From Bacteroidales bacterium (GTDB lineage Bacteria; Bacteroidota; Bacteroidia; Bacteroidales; Paludibacteraceae): DNA of 47,151 nt. A program made the translations under genes and the position numbers. Below are positions 9,349 through 17,748 of the stretch, in pieces. The notes under the pieces are model-generated. The model saw nothing but the letters and a program-made list of their open reading frames with translations. It made no database searches and was not told where the DNA came from. Position 1 is the stretch's first letter. Every line of letters begins with the position of its first letter. The stretch is taken from NCBI GenBank assembly GCA_900769555.1, contig CAAGHA010000045.1, forward strand, positions 1 through 47,151. Reading direction: 5' to 3'.

Positions 9349-10053
9349 ATGATATCGGTTTGTATAGCAACATATAATGGAGAGAAATTTCTTCGACAAC
9401 AAATAGAGTCTATCTTATCTCAATTATCACACGATGATGAGATTATAGTCTCGGATGATTGTAGTTCCGATAGGACTGTAGATTTGTTAAGAGAATTTAA
9501 AGATGAACGAATAAAATTGTTTGTCAATGATTCGAATGTAGGGGTGGTGAAGAATTTTGAAAATGCCATAAAAAATTCTACTCAAGAATTCATATTTTTA
9601 TCAGACCAAGATGATGTTTGGACTCCAAATAAAGTTGAAGTGCTAAAAAAAATGTTGAATGAGTATGATTTTGTATCGCATAATGCAAATATCATTAATG
9701 AAGAGGGTGGAGAAACCGGTGCTGATTATTTTTCTGTTAGGAATACTAAGTATGGTTATCTTAATAACCTATGGAAAATGGGATATTTGGGTTGTTGTAT
9801 GGCGTTTAATAGAAAATGTCTTTCTGATATTTTGCCTTTCCCCAATAATATTTTATGGCATGATATGTGGATTGCTGCAGTTTTGCACTTGAAGTATAAA
9901 GGAGTCCTTTTAAATCAATGTTTATTGCAATATAGAAGGCATGATAGCAACGTGTCAACTAGCTCTGAAAAAAGTGAATATAGCTTTGGCTTTAAAATTA
10001 AGTATCGTGCAATAATGTTTTATAATTCCCTTTTGAGGTTTATAATAAACTGA
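9349..10053 (+). CDS. Glycosyltransferase family 2
   Basis: The 234-aa protein begins MISVCIATYNGEKFL, the classic GT2 nucleotide-sugar-binding start. DDCSSD is at ~36-41, and a DQDD motif at 86-89 corresponds to the metal-binding DxD. A later LWHDMW segment resembles rhamnosyltransferase-type GT2 enzymes. It should add one sugar to the lipid-linked repeat unit on the cytoplasmic face. I chose ATG 9349 rather than TTG 9334 because homologues start at this point. It is followed 14 nt later by a GT4 gene. The protein at 34218-35030 belongs to the same subfamily. The sugar cannot be told. Confidence 0.92.
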   Translation: MISVCIATYNGEKFLRQQIESILSQLSHDDEIIVSDDCSSDRTVDLLREFKDERIKLFVNDSNVGVVKNFENAIKNSTQEFIFLSDQDDVWTPNKVEVLKKMLNEYDFVSHNANIINEEGGETGADYFSVRNTKYGYLNNLWKMGYLGCCMAFNRKCLSDILPFPNNILWHDMWIAAVLHLKYKGVLLNQCLLQYRRHDSNVSTSSEKSEYSFGFKIKYRAIMFYNSLLRFIIN

Positions 10054-10067
10054 TTTTTTTTACACTT

Positions 10068-11156
10068 ATGTCTTCAAATAGAGTTGTTTCATTTTTACTA
10101 TCTGCTCCACCTTCGATTCCTGTCGGAGGATTCAAGGTTGTTTTTGAATATGCAAATAGATTAGCTGATGATGGATTTATTGTAAACCTTGTTTATCCTT
10201 GTTATGTGTATAAGGCTTCTTTAGGTCGATTGATAAATGTAAAATTATTTATTGTAGGATTACTTAAATTCTTTATTTTCTACACTTTTTCAAAATTTTA
10301 CAAAGTTAAATGGTTTAAACTTCATTCTGGTATTAGAGAAACAATAGTTTTTTCGTTAAAAGAAAGTTTTGTTCCTAGATCTGATTTTTATATAGCGACA
10401 GCAGTTGAAACCGCGATTGAGCTAAATAAATATACGAACAATGGTCAGAAATTATATTTAGTACAAGGTTATGAAGATTGGTTCTTTTCTAAAGAAGTTT
10501 TGATTGACACTTATCGTTATAAAATGAAAACTATTGTGGTTTCATCGTGGTTGTATTCAATTGTCTCAAAATATAATGAGAATTGTATATGCATACCTAA
10601 TGGATTTGATTTTAACTTCTTTTCTACTTTTATTAAACCTGAAAGTAGAGATCGATTTAGGGTTCTTATGATGTATCATAAAGACCTAAACAAAGGTTGT
10701 AATGATGGGTTTAAAGCGTTTCAGTATGTTAAGGATTTGTATCCTCAATTACGAGTATGTTTATTTGGTGTTCCTGATAGACCTAAAAATTTACCAGATT
10801 GGTATGAATATTTTCAAACACCTGAAAAGGAATTGTTTAATAGACTCTATAATGAATCTGCAATTTTTGTCGGTCCAAGTTGGTCTGAGGGGTGGGGGCT
10901 GACGATAGGAGAGTCAATGATGTGTAGTTGTGCTGTCGTATGTACTGATAATGATGGGTATAAGGAGATGGCTAAAAATAATGAGACTGCACTGATTTCG
11001 CCAATAAAAGACCCGGATTCATTGGCAAATAATATCATCCGTTTAATTGATGATGATGTTCTTAGAATTCGTTTGGCTAAGAATGGAAATAATTTTATTA
11101 AAGACTTTTCTTGGGAAAAGTCATATAATCGGTTTAAGCAATTTTTGTTGGTATAG
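10068..11156 (+). CDS. Glycosyltransferase family 4 (group 1)
   Basis: The 362-aa protein has a GT-B layout. The N-terminal domain begins with a glycine-rich PVGGFKVVFEYANRL segment, and the C-terminal domain carries PSWSEGWGLTIGESMMCSCAV, the EGxGLxxxE motif that binds the nucleotide sugar donor. It lies 14 nt after the GT2 gene on the same strand, so the two probably act on the same repeat unit. Length is normal. Donor and linkage are unknown. Confidence 0.9.
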   Translation: MSSNRVVSFLLSAPPSIPVGGFKVVFEYANRLADDGFIVNLVYPCYVYKASLGRLINVKLFIVGLLKFFIFYTFSKFYKVKWFKLHSGIRETIVFSLKESFVPRSDFYIATAVETAIELNKYTNNGQKLYLVQGYEDWFFSKEVLIDTYRYKMKTIVVSSWLYSIVSKYNENCICIPNGFDFNFFSTFIKPESRDRFRVLMMYHKDLNKGCNDGFKAFQYVKDLYPQLRVCLFGVPDRPKNLPDWYEYFQTPEKELFNRLYNESAIFVGPSWSEGWGLTIGESMMCSCAVVCTDNDGYKEMAKNNETALISPIKDPDSLANNIIRLIDDDVLRIRLAKNGNNFIKDFSWEKSYNRFKQFLLV

Positions 11157-11499
11157 TATTGTTAACTTTGCAGTTTTTTTGATAAAAACTTTTGTTCGCA
11201 TTATCATTTTCTTTGATGATTGAATGTTTGAAATTTTAATTTCTTTCTCTCTGTAATAAGTGGATTTGTTCATGGGGAAGTATATTGTGGGCCTTTGCAT
11301 CTTTGCTTGATGTTAAATTTACTTCGGACTTTTTGTAGAAATGTTTTATTTATTGAAATCTTTTATTACCTTTGCCGATGTTTTGGGTGGATGATGCCTT
11401 TGTTGATTGGGCGTTGGTATGAGCGGTAGGACTTTTATAGAAAAACCACACCTTAAACAGCTATAGAAAAACATAAAATCGAGAAATATTGAGGACTTT
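11157..11499 (+). other. Long intergenic region before the phosphoribosyltransferase
   Basis: There is no convincing gene in 343 nt. Two -7-like boxes are present: TAACTTTG at 11163-11170 and TACCTTTG at 11367-11374. The second would give a leader of about 118 nt. The stretch 11376-11440 is richer in G than its surroundings, and TATAGAAAAAC occurs twice between 11437 and 11475. This could be a structured leader, but I see no clear hairpin or terminator. Confidence 0.35.
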
Positions 11500-12096
11500 A
11501 TGAAAGTCATAAACTTATATGGTGAAAGTTTTGTGAAGACGTGCAAAGATTTGGCTACTCAGATTAATAATAGTGGTGAAGTCTTTGATGTTGTTGTTGG
11601 TATTCAGACTGGAGGAGGGTATGTGGCTAGAGAAGTTTATAAGACTTTGAAAGAACAATCAATCAATGCGACTTATGTTGAAGTGAAGATTCAGCGCGGT
11701 AGTACTCGTGCAAAAGAAGTTTCACACGTTAAAACCATTTTACGCAAATTACCTGAATTTATATTGAATTTTCTTAGAATATTAGAAGTTGAATTCCTTG
11801 AATTGAAAGCAAAGTTTATAAAGCCTGTTCGTCATGGTGAAATTTCTTTTGCGTCTGAGGTTGGGCAATTACTCAGTGAAGGAGGGAAAAATATTCTTTT
11901 GATAGATGATTGTATTGATACTGGATACACAATAAAAGCTATTAAGGATTATATTGAAGAGAATTTCTTGAATAATAAGGTAAAAACTGCGGTTGTTACA
12001 ATCGCTCATAGGAAACCGATTATAAAGGTAGATTATAAGTTATTTAATCGTGTTCTAATTCGTTTTCCGTGGGCTAATGACGCAAAAGAAAAATGA
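11500..12096 (+). CDS. Phosphoribosyltransferase-domain protein
   Basis: The 198-aa protein has a type I PRTase fold. The PRPP-binding loop ILLIDDCIDTGYT is at about 132-144, and the GIQTGGG loop near 34-40 should bind pyrophosphate. It would react PRPP with an acceptor. The acceptor is not evident, and it is not one of the standard purine or pyrimidine enzymes I recognise. An insert of about 50 residues (~75-125) lies between the two loops. Its end overlaps the HAD phosphatase start as ATGA, so the two are translationally coupled. In a polysaccharide locus this pair could supply a ribose-phosphate-derived unit; that is inference. Confidence 0.8.
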   Translation: MKVINLYGESFVKTCKDLATQINNSGEVFDVVVGIQTGGGYVAREVYKTLKEQSINATYVEVKIQRGSTRAKEVSHVKTILRKLPEFILNFLRILEVEFLELKAKFIKPVRHGEISFASEVGQLLSEGGKNILLIDDCIDTGYTIKAIKDYIEENFLNNKVKTAVVTIAHRKPIIKVDYKLFNRVLIRFPWANDAKEK

Positions 12097-12725
12097 AAAA
12101 GGCAGTTATTGTAGATTTTGATGGCACTTTTGTTTCAATTAATTCTTTTGAATATTTTTATAAAGAATTGACTAAGTGTGCAATAAAAACAGGAAATATC
12201 GCTTTGTTTGCGTTCCTTTTATATCAGATTACTCTACGAAAATTACGCTTAATTGAGCATTGTGAATTAAAAAAGAGAACTTTACACTATTTTTTTAATA
12301 GTAATTTGCTCTCTTTTATACCTGATTTTGTAGGGAAGTTACGTCATTATGTAAATGATAGTGTTTTTTCTTTATGTAGAGACTATAAATCGAATGGTTA
12401 CGCTGTCTATTTGTGTACAGCTGCTCCAGAATTATATGTAAAGCCTTTTGTGGACTCTTTTGATGTTAAGTTTGATGATGTTATATGTACTCCGAATCCT
12501 TCGGATATGCTAAATTGGAAAGAAAATCTTTTAGAAAGGAAAAAAGAGACAACCTTAGAGTTGTTGTCTAAACGTGATGAAGTATTGTCAATTTTGATAA
12601 CTGATCATCATAATGATTTACCATTGTTGTTATTAGAAAAGGAAAAAAATTTACTAATTAACCCTTCGTCTAAAACTATTTCTGTTTTAGAGGAAAGCAA
12701 TGTCTCTTTTGAAATCTTGGGTTAA
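12093..12725 (+). CDS. HAD-superfamily (subfamily IB-like) phosphatase
   Basis: The 210-aa protein carries all HAD motifs. DFDGT at 8-12 has nucleophile D8 and acid/base D10; motif II TAAPE is near 109; a basic residue lies in ERKKE near 148-152; and the metal-binding ITDHHNDLPLL has D171 and D175. The helical cap after motif I places it near phosphoserine-phosphatase-like IB proteins. It is coupled to the phosphoribosyltransferase by a four-base overlap, so it may remove the 5-phosphate from that enzyme's product. The substrate is unproven. Confidence 0.82.
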   Translation: MKKAVIVDFDGTFVSINSFEYFYKELTKCAIKTGNIALFAFLLYQITLRKLRLIEHCELKKRTLHYFFNSNLLSFIPDFVGKLRHYVNDSVFSLCRDYKSNGYAVYLCTAAPELYVKPFVDSFDVKFDDVICTPNPSDMLNWKENLLERKKETTLELLSKRDEVLSILITDHHNDLPLLLLEKEKNLLINPSSKTISVLEESNVSFEILG

Positions 12726-12902
12726 AACCTCTAAACTTTGTTTTGTTCGCGATAATTCCTGAATTTGGGTTTTGGATATTTTTGAATTCATTCTACTATT
12801 ATTTACAAAGATAAGGTAATCTTTCTCTTTTTTATTTTTAAGAAAATCTATTTACAAAAATAGACAATCTTTAATATTATTCTCTTCTGCGGAAAAAAAT
12901 TG

Positions 12903-14111
12903 TTATCGGTGTTGTTTTCTTATTTTTTGAACTTTATTAATTGCGATATCTAAATTTTTCTTAGTGAACAAGAATGGAATACTTAGTCCAATAAATAGTT
13001 TGAAGTATCCGGCTAAATTTGTAAAAAGCAATTCCGCTGCATATTGCATGAATATTACATTTAGAAATATAGCATAAAGTAGAATGTGAAAGTTGTTGCC
13101 CATTTGAGCTTTTCTAAATGCCCAACCATATAGCGAACCTAAAATCAAAGAGAAAATGAGTACTCCCCAGTAGCCAAAATCAACAAAAAATGGATACATT
13201 CCGGAGTATGTATTGGTTAGGACTGGTTTATAAATCCATTTCAGAATAGTTTCTACCGGTTCAATATTTGATATTCCCATTTTATATGCAACTGCATAAA
13301 TAAATCGGAAAGTGTTTTCTCCCCAATGTTCTGCAGAAGCCGGTTGAAGGGTGTCAAATGCGCTCATATTACTAAGAATATAAGTGACAAAGAAATCTTC
13401 GTGAACATCTGAAAATTTTACAGTTTGTCTAACGGATTGTAGACCAAAGAAGAAAACTAATAGGATTGATAATCCTATTAATATATGCTTCATTTTGATT
13501 ACTTTTTTGAAATATAAAACACAACAACTAAATAAAAAGAAATTCATAAATATCACCTTTGCCATTGTGAAAAAACCAAATGATAGGTAGATGAATGAAA
13601 TAAGTGCTAATCGCCACCATGTTTTCTTTTTGAACTGCAATAATTCCAGTAGAAACGATACTTGCCAAATAATTACTTCAATTCCTCCATAAGGTTCTTT
13701 AAAACCTGGTAATTTTCCTAATGCGGCTAGTCTAAGGTTCATTGCCCAACTTCCGGATCCTCCTGTCAAAACAGCTCTTTGGGCAAATTCTAATAAAGAA
13801 GGAAAATAAATGATTGAAAGAATCAATAAAATATTTTGTATCAGTTTATTAGGTTCGTTTAAATTTTGATTAGGAAATGTTGCAGATTGTACTACTAATG
13901 AAGAGATGCACAAGCCACTTATCCAAATGAAATTTGATAATATAAATGTACTTTTTAATTCCGGAAGAGGATGTTTTAAGCACACAAATAGAAGCAAGCA
14001 ACCCAACCAAATTGATGAAGTCATAACGGAGGGGGAAAATAGATTATTCTTAGAACACCCCAGTCCGATAATCAATATTACTATACAATATACAATTAAT
14101 AAATAAATCAT
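12903..14111 (-). CDS. Wzy-like oligosaccharide repeat-unit polymerase
   Basis: The 402-aa protein is an integral membrane protein with about 11-12 segments. A large periplasmic loop around residues 230-290 contains ENTFRFIYAVAYKMG, and further conserved-looking loops contain NTYSGMYPFF and DFGYWGVLIF. This pattern fits the Wzy polymerases that join repeat units in the Wzx/Wzy pathway. It is on the minus strand with its own promoter (14130-14160) and a very short leader. It coexists with an EpsG-type polymerase and a ligase-like protein, so there may be more than one glycan or a division of roles. Confidence 0.8.
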   Translation of the reverse strand: MIYLLIVYCIVILIIGLGCSKNNLFSPSVMTSSIWLGCLLLFVCLKHPLPELKSTFILSNFIWISGLCISSLVVQSATFPNQNLNEPNKLIQNILLILSIIYFPSLLEFAQRAVLTGGSGSWAMNLRLAALGKLPGFKEPYGGIEVIIWQVSFLLELLQFKKKTWWRLALISFIYLSFGFFTMAKVIFMNFFLFSCCVLYFKKVIKMKHILIGLSILLVFFFGLQSVRQTVKFSDVHEDFFVTYILSNMSAFDTLQPASAEHWGENTFRFIYAVAYKMGISNIEPVETILKWIYKPVLTNTYSGMYPFFVDFGYWGVLIFSLILGSLYGWAFRKAQMGNNFHILLYAIFLNVIFMQYAAELLFTNLAGYFKLFIGLSIPFLFTKKNLDIAINKVQKIRKQHR

Positions 14112-14129
14112 AATCTATCTGTTTAACAG

Positions 14130-14160
14130 CAAAGATAGGTATAAATTCATTTACAATCAA
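14130..14160 (-). promoter_or_regulatory. Promoter of the Wzy-like polymerase
   Basis: Read on the minus strand, TATCTTTG (14137 to 14130) is a canonical -7 box. TTG (14160-14158) lies 20 nt upstream. The start would be near 14124, only about 13 nt before the ATG at 14111. Confidence 0.6.
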
Positions 14161-14202
14161 TTAATTTTCTTCTCGACTATTTATTTTCTAAATGTTATCT
14201 TC

Positions 14203-15333
14203 TCAAAATTTATAACCTAGAGAATATATACTTCTTTCGACTACCTCGAAGAGTACTATATCCGGATGTTCTTTTGAAATTAAATCCTTATCAAAGTTAG
14301 GGTACCCGATGAATTGACACATTGAGAATTCTTTAAATGATTCTCCTAGGTAAAGGGCAATTAACGGCAAGTACGAGTCGTTAAATGTTACTATTTTCTT
14401 TGTAGGACCATGAGGATTTTGCATAATTAATTGAGGCTTAATATCATTCCATTTATTTACCATTGCAAGAGGTCTTTTTAAACTGTATTCCGGAATAATA
14501 TCCCAATCAGATTCGACAAATAAAATGTTGGATAAATCATTTTCCCTATTTTTGTACTCCGTAGTGATATTGAAGTCTGAGATAGATATTTTTTGTAGTT
14601 CAGGATGTTTAATTTTAAGGCTGTCCATTAATTGTGTATAAGCTATGTAGGCTCCGTTTGCATTCCAATGAGAATCATATTTGTAATACACTTGCAAAGA
14701 TTGTTTACTCTTCAGTAGGGTGTCTTTGGGGAATATAACAGTAATTCCTAATTGGGATAAAAGATCAATAACTTGATTAGATTTTGTTCTTTCTACATCT
14801 ATCTTTATCGGAATTTTCTCTTTGTAGATAGTCGATTTTTCTGGCGCAATCATAACATAATAGTCAATGCCCAATGAATCAAGAAATCTTTTACGTTCAG
14901 ATTGAACCATTTTTATGTTATTTAATTCTTCTGTATTAAATGTGTCAATGCCGAAAACCGTTTCATTGATGTTTTCGTAGTGATTCCCTAAGAATAGCCA
15001 ATTTTCGTCCCCGGAAATAATCTGTTTCGGATTGGGGTTAGTTGATAACTTCCATTTAATTTTATGGTATAATTTCACAAATATTCCTTTTAGTATGAAA
15101 TTATCATTGTAGTATTCTTCGTATGCTCTACAATATGCCTTGCTCTTTTTTATAGTCTGAGGGATAATTTGGTAGTATGAAATATTTTCATTCTCCTCGA
15201 ACAGATTTGGCTTGGGTAATTTGTTTGCTTTATTCTCAATATTTGATGTCATGAGATCCGACAAGAGGTAGTTGCCACTCCAAATAAGGAATAATATTCC
15301 GAAAAAGACATATATGTAAAAGTATTTTTTCAT
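14203..15333 (-). CDS. AlgJ/AlgX-like SGNH-type acetyltransferase, membrane-anchored
   Basis: The 376-aa protein has one N-terminal membrane anchor (residues ~5-25) and a periplasmic domain. YDSHWNANG supplies the D220-x-H222 pair, and TFNDSYLPL at ~316-324 supplies a serine (S320). These are the catalytic elements of the AlgX/AlgJ (DHHW) SGNH-hydrolase-like O-acetyltransferases. It starts three bases after the MBOAT gene ends. In the alginate system the MBOAT protein AlgI exports the acetyl group, and AlgJ/AlgX place it on the polymer. The same division is expected here, on a polysaccharide not identified. Confidence 0.85.
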   Translation of the reverse strand: MKKYFYIYVFFGILFLIWSGNYLLSDLMTSNIENKANKLPKPNLFEENENISYYQIIPQTIKKSKAYCRAYEEYYNDNFILKGIFVKLYHKIKWKLSTNPNPKQIISGDENWLFLGNHYENINETVFGIDTFNTEELNNIKMVQSERKRFLDSLGIDYYVMIAPEKSTIYKEKIPIKIDVERTKSNQVIDLLSQLGITVIFPKDTLLKSKQSLQVYYKYDSHWNANGAYIAYTQLMDSLKIKHPELQKISISDFNITTEYKNRENDLSNILFVESDWDIIPEYSLKRPLAMVNKWNDIKPQLIMQNPHGPTKKIVTFNDSYLPLIALYLGESFKEFSMCQFIGYPNFDKDLISKEHPDIVLFEVVERSIYSLGYKF

Positions 15334-15336
15334 CTT

Positions 15337-16755
15337 TTAGAATCTAAAGTAAATAAAAGGGTTGTAATTGCTTGAATTTATAAATATTACAGATAGTAAG
15401 AATAATCCAATAACTCCAATCCTAAATACCCAATCTATGGTATCATTATTTTTTAGTAATTTATTTAGGTGAGAATAAATAGGACATGAAAGTAAAATGG
15501 CTAGAATTGTAACTATGATATTAAATGGATTTATTGTCATTATTTCGGCATATTGGCTGTAGTATGAACTATTAAAATCAAAAGTAAACATTTTTAGTAT
15601 GAATTTCCATGCCATTGATAAATTATCAGCTCTAAATATAACCCATCCTATCAGTATGACTAAAAGGGTATAGCTGTGTTGAACAATGGAGTGTGTTCTC
15701 TCAATTACTTTATTAAATCCAATTCGTTCAATAATTAAGAACAAACCATGCCATAGTCCCCAGATAATAAAATTCCAACTTGCGCCATGCCATAATCCGG
15801 TTACGAAAAATACTATAAATAAATTTATGTATGTACGATATTTCCCCATCCTATTACCGCCTAACGGAATATATAGGTAATCTCTAAACCAAGAAGAAAG
15901 CGATATGTGCCAACGTCTCCAAAATTCTTTTATGCTTTTAGAAATGTATGGATAATTGAAATTTTCAGGGAAGTTGTAGCCAAATATTTTTCCGAGTCCG
16001 ATAGCCATATCTGAGTATCCTGAAAAATCAAAGTAGATTTGCATGGCATATGCAAAAGCTCCAAGCCAAGCAATGGGGGTTGATATTTCAGTAATGCTTG
16101 TGTTAAAAATTTCATCTGCTATTTGAGCCATTGTATTGGCTATTAAGACTTTTTTTGATAGCCCAATCACAAATCGTTGAACTCCGGCAGAGATTGCATC
16201 AACATTAGGTTTTCTATCGGTAAATTGTGATTTTATATCAATGTATCTAACAATTGGTCCTGCAACCAATTGTGGGAACATACATAAATAAGTGGCAAAG
16301 TCGATGTAATTTTTATTTGCCTGAAATTTTTTCATATATATGTCAATAATATAAGATACGGCCTGAAATGTGTAAAAACTTATACCAATAGGAAAGACTG
16401 TGTTGGGGAGATTTTTTATCTCTAAAGAGTTTAATCCGAGAAATTCAACTAGATAATTAAAATTTGTCAACGTAAAATCAGCATATTTGTAATAGCCTAA
16501 TGCTGCAAAATTCACAATTAAAGCAATAATTAAACCTAATTCCTTTTTGTTTGATTTTTCAATAAAAAGACCTAAACAATAATTAATAATAGACGATAAT
16601 AATAGTAATATAACTAGTTTTCCCTCTCCCCATGTATAGAAAAATATACTTGATAAAAATAAGGTGATATTTTTATATTTATTTGGGGTTATAAAATAGA
16701 AAATTAGAACCAAAGGAAGAAATCCAAATAAAAATATCAAGCTACTAAAAACCAT
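15337..16755 (-). CDS. MBOAT-family O-acyltransferase (AlgI/DltB-like)
   Basis: The 472-aa multi-pass protein carries the MBOAT core. RRWHISLSSWFRDYLYIPLGG is at ~280-300, and LWHGASWNFIIWGLWHG at ~321-337 includes the conserved histidines H323 and H336. It should take acyl, most likely acetyl, groups across the inner membrane for transfer to an exported glycan by the downstream AlgJ-like protein. Length is normal for the AlgI/PatA group. A -7 box (TATCTTTG on the minus strand, 16840 to 16833) lies about 80 nt upstream. The order MBOAT then SGNH-like partner is the usual one. Confidence 0.93.
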   Translation of the reverse strand: MVFSSLIFLFGFLPLVLIFYFITPNKYKNITLFLSSIFFYTWGEGKLVILLLLSSIINYCLGLFIEKSNKKELGLIIALIVNFAALGYYKYADFTLTNFNYLVEFLGLNSLEIKNLPNTVFPIGISFYTFQAVSYIIDIYMKKFQANKNYIDFATYLCMFPQLVAGPIVRYIDIKSQFTDRKPNVDAISAGVQRFVIGLSKKVLIANTMAQIADEIFNTSITEISTPIAWLGAFAYAMQIYFDFSGYSDMAIGLGKIFGYNFPENFNYPYISKSIKEFWRRWHISLSSWFRDYLYIPLGGNRMGKYRTYINLFIVFFVTGLWHGASWNFIIWGLWHGLFLIIERIGFNKVIERTHSIVQHSYTLLVILIGWVIFRADNLSMAWKFILKMFTFDFNSSYYSQYAEIMTINPFNIIVTILAILLSCPIYSHLNKLLKNNDTIDWVFRIGVIGLFLLSVIFINSSNYNPFIYFRF

Positions 16756-16832
16756 ACTAATTTAATTAAAGACTTTTCTTATTCTAAAAGAAACCAATTA
16801 CTTAACTTATGATAAATTCTATATTGCGCAGG

Positions 16833-16840
16833 CAAAGATA
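16833..16840 (-). promoter_or_regulatory. -7 box for the MBOAT/AlgJ-like operon
   Basis: The minus-strand reading is TATCTTTG, followed by GC. No TTG is seen at the usual distance upstream because that DNA is an AT-rich, partly palindromic stretch. The leader would be about 70 nt. Confidence 0.4.
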
Positions 16841-16887
16841 CATATAATTTTATATATAATATGCATATATTTATATATTTTGAAACG

Positions 16888-17748
16888 TTAAAAGGTTATT
16901 GGGTTTTCATAATCGACCAAAACGACTTTTACAGAAGGATGTTGGCACATTTTTCGAGTTTCTTCAGCATATTCATCTGTATATATGAGTGTTGAGTGCC
17001 ATAGAAATATATGATAATTAGGGAAGAATTTTGTTAGATTGTTAAACATTGTATGATCGCACCCGATTGCTTCTGGTTTTAATTGAGCTATTTTCCCTAA
17101 TATAAAATATTGCCAAATGAATAGACTATAATCTTGGTAATTTGAATTTTCTATCGTTAGAATTGTGTAGATTCCATATCTTTTTACGATTTCTAATTCG
17201 GGAATATTGTAAAATTCAATCCAAATACGATTTTTGAGGTTGTATTTGTAAATCAAAGAGAGTATTTTTTCACATGCATAGTGAACATAATCGGGATGTA
17301 AATTTTTAAAGTCTATCCAATAATAATTTTGAGATGGATTCGGAAGTGCTTCAAACCACTCCTCAATAGTTAGTCCAAGAATTGTGTCTTCTATGTTATG
17401 GCACACATATAAATTTTCACTATTTCTGTCGAAATTGATGTCTAGTTCTAATCCTTCAAATATCATGCTTTTTTCTTTTGCTTTTTCAATAGTGTTTGCT
17501 CCATGATACCAGGTTTTTGTGTTTGGATATTTAATCTTATCTAATTGAGATTCCCATTCGTAGATAATTGTCGTGTCAATAGAAATTATTGTTGTATCAA
17601 TACTTACTATCGTAGTGTCAATGTTTACAATCGTTGTATCTACAATAACGATTAAATCTTCCAGTACTTCTTCTTTTTTATCACAAGAGGTATGGTATAA
17701 TGCAAAACAAATAATAAGTAATATATATATATATTTCATTTTAATCAT
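16888..17748 (-). CDS. Lipoprotein with a GDPD/PLC-like domain and a DTTI repeat tether
   Basis: The 286-aa protein begins with a lipoprotein signal (lipobox YHTSC, Cys22). A tether follows at ~36-62 made of four copies of a seven-residue unit (VDTTIVN, IDTTIVS, IDTTIIS, IDTTIIY). The rest resembles a glycerophosphodiester-phosphodiesterase or FAM151-like TIM barrel: WYHGANTIEKAKE, then EGLELDINFDR (E101, D103), then VCHNIED (H117), and an IDFKN strand. It would act on the periplasmic or outer surface, perhaps hydrolysing a phosphodiester. The start overlaps the end of the LTA-synthase-like gene by 8 bases; a second Met at codon 4 is also possible. The catalytic assignment is tentative. Confidence 0.7.
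   Translation of the reverse strand: MIKMKYIYILLIICFALYHTSCDKKEEVLEDLIVIVDTTIVNIDTTIVSIDTTIISIDTTIIYEWESQLDKIKYPNTKTWYHGANTIEKAKEKSMIFEGLELDINFDRNSENLYVCHNIEDTILGLTIEEWFEALPNPSQNYYWIDFKNLHPDYVHYACEKILSLIYKYNLKNRIWIEFYNIPELEIVKRYGIYTILTIENSNYQDYSLFIWQYFILGKIAQLKPEAIGCDHTMFNNLTKFFPNYHIFLWHSTLIYTDEYAEETRKMCQHPSVKVVLVDYENPITF
17560..17645 (-). repeat. In-frame 21-bp tandem repeat
   Basis: About four units of 21 bp encode the DTTI heptads in the lipoprotein above. The units differ mainly at third codon positions, so the repeat is old and under protein-level selection rather than a recent slippage product. Copy number could still vary between strains. Confidence 0.7.

Noticed and set aside
11378..11422. 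14-codon leader peptide with two Trp codons before the phosphoribosyltransferase
   Set aside because: Its ATG overlaps the predicted transcription start region of the nearest -7 box, and no terminator or antiterminator is visible.
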